DNA from: Methylomonas montana
GTDB taxonomy: Bacteria > Pseudomonadota > Gammaproteobacteria > Methylococcales > Methylomonadaceae
Length of the DNA stretch: 64,000 nt
Assembly (NCBI RefSeq): GCF_030490285.1
Contig: NZ_CP129884.1
Location: 4,216,001 to 4,280,000 of the forward strand
Direction of reading: 5' to 3'
A program made the translations under genes and the position numbers. Positions 45,144 to 54,409 of the stretch are shown in pieces. Under the pieces are notes generated by a model that worked only from the letters and a program-made list of their open reading frames with translations, made no database searches and was not told the origin of the DNA. How positions within the stretch are numbered: the stretch's first letter is position 1; the number at the start of each line of letters is the position of its first letter.

Positions 45144-46562
45144 TCAGAACGGCACCTCTTCATCGTATCCCAAGGGTTGTAGGGCTTTCTGAATTTCTGT
45201 AAGTCGCTCTAGAAGCTCATCGAAAGTAACGATTACGACGTCAGACAAAGAATTCCTAAGCAGCTCAAATGATTTTTTTTGCTGGTGCTCTTTAGGCATG
45301 ATGCCTGCAATAACGAAACATCGCACCGCATAAGAGTGAATATCGTAACGATTCATGTTGTTTTTCATAACCGGCAGTTCGCTCTGCAATTTGAAACGCT
45401 GATCAAGAACTTGAGCAATCGCCCCGCCTAAGTCTGTTGAGGGTCCGTATACATCATCACCCCGGTAAGGAGTTTTGCCAAGTAACTCTGCTTCGGGTTT
45501 CTTTATCTCAATAAGCCCCAGATTACCTGTAGAAGCAGATGCGTATACGAAATCAGCAACTTTTGAGCCGCTGCCATTTAGCCGTTTACCACCAGCATAA
45601 GCCTGCCCCTGAACCATCATGGTTGGTATGGCAAAGGCAAGGCTAAGTATGAAGGGATTTCCCATGAAAAAATTCTGCCACTTGCTTTCTGAGAGTCCTT
45701 GCTCAAGCATTTTTTTATAGCGCTCAATCAACTGCTTTAATGTGACAAGCTCGATCTCGCTTTTCAACGCCAGAAGTGTATTTGGCTCAGCTTCGGCCAA
45801 CACTTGCACATTATCTTGTACCATACGAACGGCGGCCTGCCGATCACGCTTGGAAAGTGTTACGCGATCGCGTCCTCCATTGGTCATTTCTGAAATTGCG
45901 TCAGGAGTTAGCTTCTTTTTGAGAGTAGGAAACTTCACTGGATCCGCAGCATTTAATAAGGTCTGGTAAGTATGAAATACCTTGTCCTTGCGTGCATAAC
46001 GTTGATAGCGGGAAGCGATACGGTTTAATTCCTTTCTAAGTTCATGAAATCTTCTTATACCGAGGGTAAAGAAAGGTGGATTAATATTGGCATCATCATC
46101 TCCGTTTCCTCCATGAACTAACAAAACAGTTACCCCATCCAAGCCAGCAATGGTTTCACAGATATGCCGGTATTCCCAGAGTAGACCCAAACCAAATCGA
46201 AAGTCCTTTGAGAAGCCATCAGGCAAAAGCTTAAGCAATTCCACAACATCGTCGGTTGTCGTAGGTAATGGATAAGGTTCAATTACGGGGCGAGTGATAA
46301 CAATGCGTTCAAGATTGCCGTACTTGGGCCATAGAAAATCATCACGATCATTGCGGATATTGAGTGGCCAAATAGTCAATTGATCAGAGCATACATTAAG
46401 CAGTTTAGCCATTGGAGAATCTGGCTTACGCTGTGCGGCCGGTATGTCCGTATAGAAAACGTTAGTACCTCCCTCTTCGAGCTCAGCATCCTCAATGAGC
46501 AAAAAAGGGCCGCCGTCCTCACGTTCCTGTAGATTGAATGCTGAAGGTCTGATTGATGCCAC
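45144..46562 (-). CDS. sduA: Shedu (SduA-type, DUF4263) anti-phage nuclease
   Basis: A 472-residue protein whose C-terminal ~200 residues match DUF4263, the nuclease domain of the single-gene Shedu defence system. After a helical lead-in (LSESKWQNFFMGNPFILSLAF) come KVADFVYASAS (catalytic Asp) and GLIEIKKPEAELL (Glu-x-Lys), then GGAIAQVLDQRFKLQ. The N-terminal 270 residues are a variable sensor-like region. The start is probably the GTG at 46562, with AAGGAA about 6 nt upstream. It stands alone, without neighbours in operon, as is usual for Shedu. Confidence 0.85.
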   Translation of the reverse strand: MASIRPSAFNLQEREDGGPFLLIEDAELEEGGTNVFYTDIPAAQRKPDSPMAKLLNVCSDQLTIWPLNIRNDRDDFLWPKYGNLERIVITRPVIEPYPLPTTTDDVVELLKLLPDGFSKDFRFGLGLLWEYRHICETIAGLDGVTVLLVHGGNGDDDANINPPFFTLGIRRFHELRKELNRIASRYQRYARKDKVFHTYQTLLNAADPVKFPTLKKKLTPDAISEMTNGGRDRVTLSKRDRQAAVRMVQDNVQVLAEAEPNTLLALKSEIELVTLKQLIERYKKMLEQGLSESKWQNFFMGNPFILSLAFAIPTMMVQGQAYAGGKRLNGSGSKVADFVYASASTGNLGLIEIKKPEAELLGKTPYRGDDVYGPSTDLGGAIAQVLDQRFKLQSELPVMKNNMNRYDIHSYAVRCFVIAGIMPKEHQQKKSFELLRNSLSDVVIVTFDELLERLTEIQKALQPLGYDEEVPF

Positions 46563-46686
46563 TAGCTATTCCTTTGGTTTTTATAATCGGCTATTTGCAT
46601 TCTAAGGTTTGAAATCTGCACAACCCAACTTTTTATTCTGAGCTTTTTTGTGCAAAACATGGTGGGGTTGGTGCTAAGCGCAATAG

Positions 46687-46881
46687 CTAGTTTTGTGCAA
46701 AAGTTGGTTGGAGGCGATGTCCGTTACCGCCAAGGTCGTGCATGTCGAAACCGGTTACAACATGCCAGCACGTGTAAAGGAAGTGACTTCCAGCTTCGCG
46801 ACGGATAAAACCACTCGCAAATGCTCCCTTTATTGACTGACCGTCCCAGCCCGGTAGGGTGGGCACGCTTTTTGTGCCCAC
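46687..46881 (-). pseudogene. Remnant of a trypsin-like peptidase gene
   Basis: The minus frame reads ASGFIRREAGSHFLYTCWHVVTGFD, the N-terminal strand and catalytic-His segment (TCWHVVTG) of trypsin-like serine peptidases found in some defence and stress proteins. It ends after about 50 residues and nothing downstream continues the fold, so only a fragment remains. Its upstream part is fused to the GTAGGGTGGGCA repeat, implying rearrangement. Confidence 0.45.
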
Positions 46882-46938
46882 GCGGATTTAAAGCAGTTGC
46901 CTTCGATTGGTGGGCAGAAAAGCATTGCCCACCCTACA
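46853..46938. repeat. GTAGGGTGGGCA-type palindromic repeat
   Basis: Two inverted arms, GTAGGGTGGGCA(C) at 46856 and TGCCCACCCTAC at 46927, flank an interior with a smaller GTGCCCAC match. This short mobile-like repeat is common in intergenic regions of many gammaproteobacteria. It marks the gap between Shedu and the DUF4365 gene (46563-47258), which otherwise holds only the peptidase remnant. Confidence 0.6.
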
Positions 46939-47258
46939 TTTTCGCGCGTCTGATCGGCAACAAGTTGCTCGATAAGTGCTTGCGTTACATTCAATAGATC
47001 ATTTGGTAGAGTCATAAGGAAGTACAGTAGCTTAGGTGAGCCGGTACAACTAATAAGATTAAAATGCAGGGATTGGAGTTAAACGGGAGATTAGAGTTGT
47101 AATGTCTGGACATCCCAATACTTGTAGCGAAGATTCTATTCCGATATATTACTGACGTGCGGTTAGCCCCATTGCCCTCGAAGAGTAATGGCGTATCGGC
47201 CTTCTTAACCGAGTTTCCGCTCAAGTCTTGTCCGGCTGTGGTAAGGCGACCGCACAAA

Positions 47259-48254
47259 TCACATAGCCTGAAGTGTTCCACGGCGAAGTTCATAGACAGA
47301 ATAAAACCAGATCTTTTCGCGCTCTTGCCAATTGTGGACTGGTGCTACTAGGCGACTTCGTTTCAGAACTACTTGAACCACAGAATGATGGCGGTAAGGG
47401 AATGTGACGGTTGCGCGCAGGCCGAGGTAGTCCTCTGTAACAGAGTTCCCATCTTCGTATGTTATTCGTTTAGCGTGACCTAAGTTGTAGACATCTGTCG
47501 AGCATAAGACCAGCTTCTTCGCTGCACCAAGCAACAGCCATGACTGAACTATGCGTTCTGGAAGGCGACCGTGACGAGTGATATGCTTCCATCCAACTCG
47601 GTTAACCAATACCCGTCCAAGAGCCGGATTTTCCCTGGCATTCAAGTCATCGCGCCAAGCCTTGTAGAAGGCCCAAGCATCGGCTCGTAAGGACTCGCTT
47701 TTGCCAAGCCGCGGCAACACAGTTTCCTCCCGCGTCAGTATGTAACTCTCCAGTCTACGATCATGGGTTCCTGTTCCGCAAAGACGGTGAAACGTCCCTT
47801 TAGTGTGATGTGCGAATCGTTGCGATTTGGGTATCAGAATGATTCCGGCGTTAGTAGGCGAATAGGAGGTTGGATCGCGTAAATCAACCCACCAAGCAGG
47901 TGGATTCATTTTGTCCTTAGTGTCGTCAACGAAGATGAGCACGGCGGGGCCAGGTACACGGTGCCAACGCTCCCTATGCTTGGCGATATATCCTGCACCC
48001 AACGCAATACAAAGGTGATTGGGATACTGTTGTTGATCTTGCCTGTATCCGTTACCTCCACACTTGACCTGAACAAAAACAAGCCCGCCTGTGTCAGCTG
48101 GATTAATACGTCCTTTGCGTAACAAGATAACACCATCAATTGCGTCGTCATTTGCAGCATCGTACTCTTGCCAACCGCTTTCCCACGCGACCTCAACGGT
48201 ACGAGACACTGCATTGATCCCAATGCGTTCTTTCACTCTATTACTAGTTGTCAT
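47259..48254 (-). CDS. DUF4365-domain protein (PD-(D/E)XK-like)
   Basis: A 331-residue protein. The first ~150 residues match DUF4365: SRTVEVAWESGWQEYDAAN, AIDGVILLRKG (catalytic-type Asp) and GLVFVQVKCGG (Gln-x-Lys of a PD-(D/E)XK-like fold), then AVLIFVDDTKDKMNPPAWWVDLRD. The C-terminal half is unassigned, predicted mixed alpha/beta. DUF4365 proteins are often found in defence islands and act as nuclease-like modules with unknown trigger. It is monocistronic here; its ATG has no strong ribosome site. It lies between Shedu and the CBASS locus. Confidence 0.75.
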   Translation of the reverse strand: MTTSNRVKERIGINAVSRTVEVAWESGWQEYDAANDDAIDGVILLRKGRINPADTGGLVFVQVKCGGNGYRQDQQQYPNHLCIALGAGYIAKHRERWHRVPGPAVLIFVDDTKDKMNPPAWWVDLRDPTSYSPTNAGIILIPKSQRFAHHTKGTFHRLCGTGTHDRRLESYILTREETVLPRLGKSESLRADAWAFYKAWRDDLNARENPALGRVLVNRVGWKHITRHGRLPERIVQSWLLLGAAKKLVLCSTDVYNLGHAKRITYEDGNSVTEDYLGLRATVTFPYRHHSVVQVVLKRSRLVAPVHNWQEREKIWFYSVYELRRGTLQAM

Positions 48255-48470
48255 GCAGATTCTTAAATAGTGGTTGTTGACTTTGTTAGATCAGAGCTTA
48301 GTTAATAAAAAATTTCCGTATACCTCCCGGCCAGTCCGCGAAGGTCCGATTAGCGATAGGCATGTTTGCGTCAAAAAGTGCGATTATGCAAGCACTAATG
48401 GCGACTAAATTTTGAATGACAGCTTATTTGTCTTTTCATGTCATTTCAAATTAATCATATTTGGCGGCTT

Positions 48471-48567
48471 AGGGTCGGTTGGACACAGTGACGAACGGCC
48501 GCTTTCAGGTATCGGAATTGAATGACAGCTTTCCGGCGATGAATCTGAAGAGTGGACGGTCGCCAGG
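48471..48567 (+). repeat. ~95-bp dispersed repeat, copy 1
   Basis: This block is over 90 percent identical by eye to the complement of 57333-57429, with about five substitutions plus small indels. It begins with AGGGTCGGTT and contains GACGAACGGCCGCTTTCAGG. Related, shorter GACCC/CGGTC-type pieces occur near 52425, 54540-54670 and 63255. Such intergenic repeats are typical of the host chromosome, not of one element. Short open frames across it are not genes. Confidence 0.7.
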
Positions 48568-48844
48568 CGCCCCTGAGCGGTCTATCGATAAATTTTCCGA
48601 ATGGCGGCAAGTTCATGAAGAGCAGACATTTAAAAATCCTGAAGCATTTGTCTTTAGTAGCTCACTCGTTGAAGTTATCTAGACGCAGTTATCATGTCAA
48701 AAATGCATGTTCTCCCGTTTAGAACTTCAAGGGTTTCAGAAGAAGATTGACGTAAAGAGTACGCCTAGTGTACAAAATATGCAGGCCTTGATAATAACTA
48801 TACATCCGAGCCTCGAAAACCATGTTCTCTATAGTAGGAAAGTC

Positions 48845-49027
48845 ATGAATGAATTTTCGGAGAACGCTACCTTCGCCGCTTTCTGTCCTAAGTGCGGAGA
48901 AAAATACCCTACCAATTTCGTGAAGCCTGATCCGAAAATCTCGGTTGTATGTCCCAGCTGTGGTAGGCATTATTTCCCCTTCCGTGAATCTGTCAGTGAA
49001 CATGAGCCACCGGACTTGGGTTATTAA
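48845..49027 (+). CDS. Small zinc-ribbon-like protein upstream of CBASS
   Basis: From the ATG at 48845 the frame encodes 60 residues with two CxxC pairs: FCPKCGEKYPTNF and VVCPSCGRHYFPF, a zinc-ribbon pattern. An AGGAAAG site precedes the start. It ends 79 nt before the CD-NTase start. It may be an accessory or unrelated; small zinc ribbons are not standard CBASS parts. The longer open frame to 48707 has no support. Confidence 0.45.
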   Translation: MNEFSENATFAAFCPKCGEKYPTNFVKPDPKISVVCPSCGRHYFPFRESVSEHEPPDLGY

Positions 49028-49216
49028 ATCATCAGGTAGCTTTGACCAAAAATATATAACCAATCTTTCAAGGGTTGGCTTTGGCGTTATAAGCAAGGAG
49101 TGCTATTTGAGCATCAGTGATAAGTTCTCAAATTTTTGTACCGCTTTACGTATGAGCGATACTACTGTCTCGAATGTTCGTTATAGAGCAAAGCAGATTA
49201 CCAAGAGAGTTAATTC

Positions 49217-50904
49217 GGCTTCCAACTTAACCCGGGACAGCTTCCAAAAACAATGGGTTACGAGCGACCCGTTCTCTGCCTTTTCTTGGCAGCGGAAGTA
49301 CGCCCATTTCAACCACCAACCATGAAAACAAATCAGGAAACGTTTGGTCAAATAAACGCATTGCCGCCGTTGTTCCATCAGCCCGTTTGAGGCCGTAGTT
49401 ATGAAGCACCGTCAATGCCCGCAGGCGTTTTTCGGTCAACCCACGACCATTGTGGACCATCTGCGACAGATAGCCATTTCGGCCCTCGACAGCGGACGAA
49501 CTCCGATGAAAGTTTCGCGCCATCCACTCCGCCCATTCCAACCAGCGTTGCAATTCGTTTTCCGGCAGTGTTGCCGTGAAAGCATCAGCCTGTAAATTCT
49601 GCACGGCTTGCTGCCAGGCCTGACGGTATTTTTCGCGTTGCCTGGGATTTTGTGTTTTGTGTCGTTGCTGATGCCAGTACACCGTTGGCAGCAGGGTCTG
49701 AATCAACCAGGTTTGCGTGGCCTCATCCACCGAAAGGCCCGTTAGAATTTCCATGACCCACAGCCACCAGGATTCTACATTGGTCGCCAGATCATTAATT
49801 TGATTGCGAAACTTATTCAGGGTCTGTTTCAAGTCGGCAATCGCTTGGGATTGCGCGATTTTTTCAAACGCTTGAGCCCGTTTTTCCAGCCCGAAAGCCA
49901 CCTGTTCCGCCCGGTTGATTTGCTGGCTTTGCAACGAAAAGGGATGGACCTCTTCGGCAATACCCGCCAGATTTTCGTGATAATCGGCGCGTGTTTCCTG
50001 TATCTGTTGATAGGCGCGTTCTGCATCAACGAGCTGCACTAACTCGGCGAGGTTGTTGTCCGGTTTCTTTTGCACCAGCGCCTCAGCCGTTTCCAGTTGT
50101 GTCTTCGCCTGTTCGTGCCGCCTGCCCAGCGTTGTGCCCAACCATTTGCTGACATCCTGCTGGGCATGAAAAACATCGGCGCCGGATTGACAGTCAAACC
50201 CGGTGATCGCCAGTTTGATTAAGGCCTTGGCCCGGTCGCTGACGGCATGGTTGACATCAATGCCCAACTCTTTCAGGCGCGGTATCGCTTTCTCAAACCA
50301 CGTATCGAAGCGGCGGTCATGGCCGATGTCTTCCAGAATCAAATACCCGGACGACAAGTCCATCAGCACCAGAATTAGAAAATCGCCAAAAAAGGTTTCA
50401 TCCATGGCGACGACGGCTGAACGCGCTTGAGTCGAGGCCTCTTTTTCGCACTGTTGCTGAAACAAGGGCAACAAATTTTCCATCCGGCTCAATTGTTGGC
50501 GCAAGGCCGAGGGCGAAACGCCGACATGCGTGTTAATGCGAATCAGCTTGAAAAAGCGCGATAGCTTGTCCGCCCCGACATGGCACTCCATGCCAAAGCT
50601 ATACAGAACCGCCACTATCAATAATTTCAGCCAAGCTTCGCCCGCCTCGGTTTCCCACAGGGCGGATTCAGGATGGCGATTGCGCCGGGCTTGCGCTTGT
50701 TGATGCCGATGGACGCTACTTTTAGATCGATTGACCAGTACCGCCAATTGTCGAAGACTTTTCTTGCTACGGCCAACCAGTTCATTGATAATCGAACGGT
50801 TCGTTGCACGGATTCCCTGTGTCGTTTTGTTTTTTTAGTCATTAACTCATGATACAGATCTGTGCAACGGGCGTTCGGTTTTGTCCCGGGTTAAGTGGGT
50901 AGCC
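49217..50904. mobile_element. IS element, 1688 bp, with 23-bp inverted repeats
   Basis: The ends at 49217-49239 and 50882-50904 match as inverted repeats over 23 bp with two mismatches, including a perfect 15-bp core ACTTAACCCGGGACA. The element carries one transposase on the minus strand; its stop codon lies inside the left repeat. The 8-bp duplication and restored reading frame of the target show a recent, simple insertion. Confidence 0.9.
49227..50842 (-). CDS. IS transposase (DUF6399 type), probably needing -1 slippage
   Basis: The main frame (49227-50747) encodes ~500 residues with a DDE-like set: VVAMDETFFGDF, HAVSDRAKALI and AVEGRNGYLSQ. I recognise the DUF6399-type IS family. The natural N-terminus seems to lie upstream: the same frame reads TQGIRATNRSIINELVGRSK from about 50822, but has no start codon there. 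An ATG at 50842 opens a different frame (MTKK) with a run of seven A at 50830-50836; one backward slip on that run joins it to the main frame. Slippery A runs that control transposase yield are common in IS elements. Alternatively, translation starts at the TTG at 50747 and the product is shorter. Confidence 0.75.
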
Positions 50905-51661
50905 GTTAATTCGGACTTCAGAGGAATTGACTCTGATACGAGGTACAGTTTATTTGTCGGTTCATATGGTAGAGGAACGGATATTCATGTCAGCGATATA
51001 GATATGATTGTCGAGCTCCCATATTCCGAGTATGAGAAATATGACAAATACAAAGGGAATGGCCAGTCTGCACTTATCCAGGCAGTAAAGGATTCAATCA
51101 AGAAAACCTACTCCACCACTCATGTGAGTGGAGACGGGCAAGTAGTAAAGCTAAATTTCCAAGACGGAATATGCTACGAAATTGTTCCTGGGTTCATTAA
51201 CAAAGATGGTTCAAGCTATACCTATCCAGATAGCAATAATGGTGGCTCGTGGAAGGTAACCAAGCCGCGCGAGGAAATAACAGAGATCACAAGCGCGAAT
51301 AATCTATGGAATAAAAATCTCAAGCGGCTATGCCGAATGGCGCGAGCATGGAAAGACACTTGGGATGTCCCTATGGGAGGCCTTCTGATCGATACGCTTG
51401 CGTATAACTTTATGAAACAGTGGGAATACAGGGACAAATCATATATTTACTATGATTGGATGACACGTGGTTTTTTTGAATATCTAAAGAATCAAGATCC
51501 AAATAAAAATTATTGGCTTGCACCGGGAAGCTCCCAATACGTATGGCGCAAAGGGGCTTTCGAATACAAAGCGCTTCGTTGCTATAACATAGCTAACGAG
51601 GCACTAAAGTACGAAGCAGATAAAATGCCGTATTCAGCAAATCAGAAATGGCGAGAGATTT

Positions 51662-52237
51662 ATGGAACAAAATTCCCTTCCTAATGTATTAGAGGAGCAA
51701 ATAAGAGAGTGTTTCGGTCGTGTTGCATGGTCACACAAAACACATGAAAAATGTTCTGACATATTAAATACACGGCTCAACTGCATAAAGCTCTGGCAGA
51801 TCATTCTTTCTGCAATAACAACAACCGGGATTATGGTTGCCGTGTTTGGTGAGTGTAAGGAAATAGGCATTCTTTCTGCGGTACTTTCATTTTTTCTTAC
51901 CGTTTTGAATACTTATGTGAAGCAATATGATCTCGGTGGCTTAGCCCAGAAACATGCCGACGCGGCTGTGGATTTATGGGATATTAGGGAATCTTATCTC
52001 TCTCTTTTAACGGACATAAGGTCTGGTCACGCAGAGGACGATGAAATGAGAAAGCGCAGGGATGCTCTTCAAGAAAAATTACTAAAAATATATCGAGGCT
52101 CTCCAAGAACTATTGCAAAAGCTTATAAAGAAGCTACGAAAGCACTAAAGAAACTTGAAGAACTAACTTTTAGCGATGAAGAGATTGATGCTATTTTGCC
52201 AAAGGCGCTTCGCAAGAAAACAAGCAATGGCTTATAA
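51662..52237 (+). CDS. SLATT-family 2TM effector of CBASS
   Basis: A 191-residue protein with two transmembrane helices (WQIILSAITTTGIMVAVFG and ILSAVLSFFLTVLNTYV, residues ~44-85) followed by a long helical cytosolic part, matching the SLATT (SMODS and SLOG-associating 2TM effector) families. In CBASS such effectors are proposed to form membrane pores or otherwise damage the membrane when bound by the cyclic nucleotide. The gene overlaps the CD-NTase by 23 nt, so expression is coupled; with the IS in place it may be expressed poorly or be inert for lack of signal. Confidence 0.85.
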   Translation: MEQNSLPNVLEEQIRECFGRVAWSHKTHEKCSDILNTRLNCIKLWQIILSAITTTGIMVAVFGECKEIGILSAVLSFFLTVLNTYVKQYDLGGLAQKHADAAVDLWDIRESYLSLLTDIRSGHAEDDEMRKRRDALQEKLLKIYRGSPRTIAKAYKEATKALKKLEELTFSDEEIDAILPKALRKKTSNGL

Positions 52238-52546
52238 CAAGGGGCTGCTGTTGGAAAAATTTTCCGTTGCGCTGGCCAATTTGCCGCAGAGCCCGGCGTT
52301 AAAGGAGCAATTTTTTCTACCTTAACTGGTCATCAGAAGTCGACTTTGATAAACAGCTATTGGTCGAGCCGAAGACGACACGATCAATAGAGAACGATTA
52401 TTTTTTTGCCTAGTTGAGGGGGGAAAACCGACCCAAACCGGTCATCCAGAATATTAGAAGGGCTTTTCGATTGATCTCAACTCCTTCCAAAGCAGACGTT
52501 CAAGGACTTAGCAAAACACATGACGTTAAGCATCTATAATCGCAAT
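52238..52546. other. Intergenic stretch with a GACCC/CGGTC repeat piece
   Basis: About 310 bp without a gene, between convergent SLATT and Sel1 genes. It includes a piece of the dispersed repeat family near 52428 (AACCGACCCAAACCGGTCAT). No terminator hairpin with a T run is obvious. Confidence 0.5.
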
Positions 52547-54409
52547 TTATTGCTGCATCTCCAGCATTCTGGCTTTCTTAGCAGCAGGTTGATATCCGTG
52601 GTTAGCGGATTTTCGATACCATTCCAATGCTATCTTGTGATCAATTGGAACACCCAATCCATCTTCGTAAATGTGCCCAAGACTATATTCGGCCGCAACC
52701 TCGTCTTGTTCCGCCGCTTTTCGAAACCAACTGATCGCTTTGTCTTGGTCGCGCTCGATACCTAAGCCGTTGGCATACATCACGGCCAAGTAGTTTTGTG
52801 CCGTAGGGTGTTTTTTCTCCGCAGCGCTACGGATCCACTTGGCGGCTTCCCCGTATTTTGTTGCATCCCGTTGACCCTGTTCAAAGAAAATCAAGCCCAA
52901 CCCGAAATAACCATCCGCCTGTCCGTTATCTGCTAATTTCCCAAACCATTTGGCAGCTTCTACGGTATCTTTGGTTATTCCTGAGCCATAGAAATAGATA
53001 TATCCCATATCCTTTTGTGCTTTAGGAAAACCTTGTTCCGCCGACTTGCTTAGCCAAGCCAAACCCTCTTGGGGATTTTTGGGCACACCCTTGCCGTTAA
53101 ACAAAAGGATCGATAGCTGGTATTGGCCTTGGGCATTTCCAGATTCGGCGGCCTTCCGGTAAAAACGGGCTGCTTGAACAAAATCTTGCTTTATGCCCCA
53201 ACCCATTTCATTCATTCCCCCTAAGTCCAAAAAGGCCTCGGGAAATTCGAGATCGGCTGCTTTTTGAAACCATTTTGCCGCTTCTGAAAGGTTCTTGGGA
53301 ACCCCGGCCGCGCCATCGCGGTAAACTAGTCCCATCACATAAAAGGCTTTCGGATAACCTTGATCTGTGGCTTGGCGCAAAAGAGCCATGGATTCTTGAA
53401 CTTCTTTTGCGGTCGCTTTGCCGCCTTGATTAGCCGCTAATGCAAGCATAACGAATGCATCGGCGTAGCCTTTATCAGCCGCCTTGCGAAACCATTTAAC
53501 CGCCTCAGGGAAATTTTGACGTACACCCATGCCATTTGCGTAAAAATTGCCCATATTATTTTCGGCTGCTGCAAAACCTTGGCCGGCGGACTTGCGCGTC
53601 CATTCGACTGCTAGGGTCGAATCCTGCTTAATACCTTCTCCCTTCATGTAGGCATAGCCCAGGTTCATTTGGCCGTCCATATCCCCTTTTTCCGCCGAGC
53701 GACGATACCATCGTACCGCTTCTTCGAAATCTTTTGAAACCCCTTCGCCTTTTTTGTACATCACCCCTAAATTGTTCATGGCTGTCGTATTTCCCTGCTC
53801 AGCAGCCTCCCGATATAGGCGTAGTGCCTGAGCGTAATCCTTGGTCAAGCCTTGACCAAAATTGAACATCTTGCCAACTTCCGTTTTTACGGTCGGATTA
53901 CCACTAGCAGCAGCCTCCAGCAGCCAACGTTTAGCTTCTTCGACATCTGCTGGAACAACTGTGCCATTGGATAAAAGCAACCCTAAACGAATTTTTGCAT
54001 CCAGCATTCCTTCTGTCGCCAACTCACGGAAACGTTTTAATGCTTCGTTCACGTCTTTCGGCATACCTTCCCCAAGCTGGTAGGCTGTTGCCAAATCAAA
54101 CCTAGCAATCTTATGCCCTTGGGCGGCGGCTTTTGTTAACCAAGTCGCCATGTTTCCAAAATCTTTGCTTACACCTTTACCTTCACGATACAGAACAGCC
54201 ATCTGATACTGGGACTCGGGATCCCCGTTTTTCGCAAGCGACTCCATCTCCGTAGAAGTTCGTGAGTAAGCCTCTAATTGAAGAGCTTCCTCCGACTTTG
54301 GCCAATAAGTCTTGATATCCGGTAACGTCGCCGATGCCCAAGAAGCAATCAAATATGAATTGAAAAAAAGAGTAATCTTTAATCTTCGGATGACTCGTGA
54401 GGATGGCAT
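52547..54409 (-). CDS. Secreted Sel1-repeat protein, 620 aa
   Basis: After a signal-like N-terminus (LKITLFFNSYLIASWASA) the protein consists almost wholly of about 15 Sel1-like repeats of ~36 residues, with the pattern AxxLGxxYxxGxGVxxDxxxAxxWxxKAAExG. Sel1 repeats form superhelices that bind other proteins; secreted ones take part in cell-surface or signalling contacts. Many repeats are near-copies, so the gene has grown by internal duplication. It is transcribed toward CBASS and away from GFA, with no operon partner. Involvement in defence is not shown. Confidence 0.85.
   Translation of the reverse strand: MPSSRVIRRLKITLFFNSYLIASWASATLPDIKTYWPKSEEALQLEAYSRTSTEMESLAKNGDPESQYQMAVLYREGKGVSKDFGNMATWLTKAAAQGHKIARFDLATAYQLGEGMPKDVNEALKRFRELATEGMLDAKIRLGLLLSNGTVVPADVEEAKRWLLEAAASGNPTVKTEVGKMFNFGQGLTKDYAQALRLYREAAEQGNTTAMNNLGVMYKKGEGVSKDFEEAVRWYRRSAEKGDMDGQMNLGYAYMKGEGIKQDSTLAVEWTRKSAGQGFAAAENNMGNFYANGMGVRQNFPEAVKWFRKAADKGYADAFVMLALAANQGGKATAKEVQESMALLRQATDQGYPKAFYVMGLVYRDGAAGVPKNLSEAAKWFQKAADLEFPEAFLDLGGMNEMGWGIKQDFVQAARFYRKAAESGNAQGQYQLSILLFNGKGVPKNPQEGLAWLSKSAEQGFPKAQKDMGYIYFYGSGITKDTVEAAKWFGKLADNGQADGYFGLGLIFFEQGQRDATKYGEAAKWIRSAAEKKHPTAQNYLAVMYANGLGIERDQDKAISWFRKAAEQDEVAAEYSLGHIYEDGLGVPIDHKIALEWYRKSANHGYQPAAKKARMLEMQQ

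Larger units (their letters stand above)
49209..50912. repeat. 8-bp target site duplication of the IS
   Basis: GTTAATTC occurs at 49209-49216 and again at 50905-50912, immediately outside the inverted repeats; one copy belongs to the original CD-NTase reading frame (codons for Val-Asn-Ser). Confidence 0.85.
49107..51684 (+). pseudogene. CBASS CD-NTase (SMODS nucleotidyltransferase), split by an IS
   Basis: The 5' piece starts at TTG 49107 (AAGGAG 7 nt upstream) and reads ISDKFSNFCTALRMSDTT up to RVNS at 49218. The 3' piece resumes at 50905 with VNSDFRGIDSDTRYSLFVGS and ends at 51684. Removing 49217-50912 leaves 882 nt, in frame, encoding 293 residues. The catalytic core is intact in the 3' part: GSYGRGTDIHVSDIDMIVELP carries the GS motif and the DxD pair, and YEIVPGF the third carboxylate strand. 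CD-NTases make cyclic oligonucleotides on phage infection to activate a partner, here the SLATT protein whose gene overlaps by 23 nt. As it stands the enzyme cannot be made in one piece. Confidence 0.88.
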
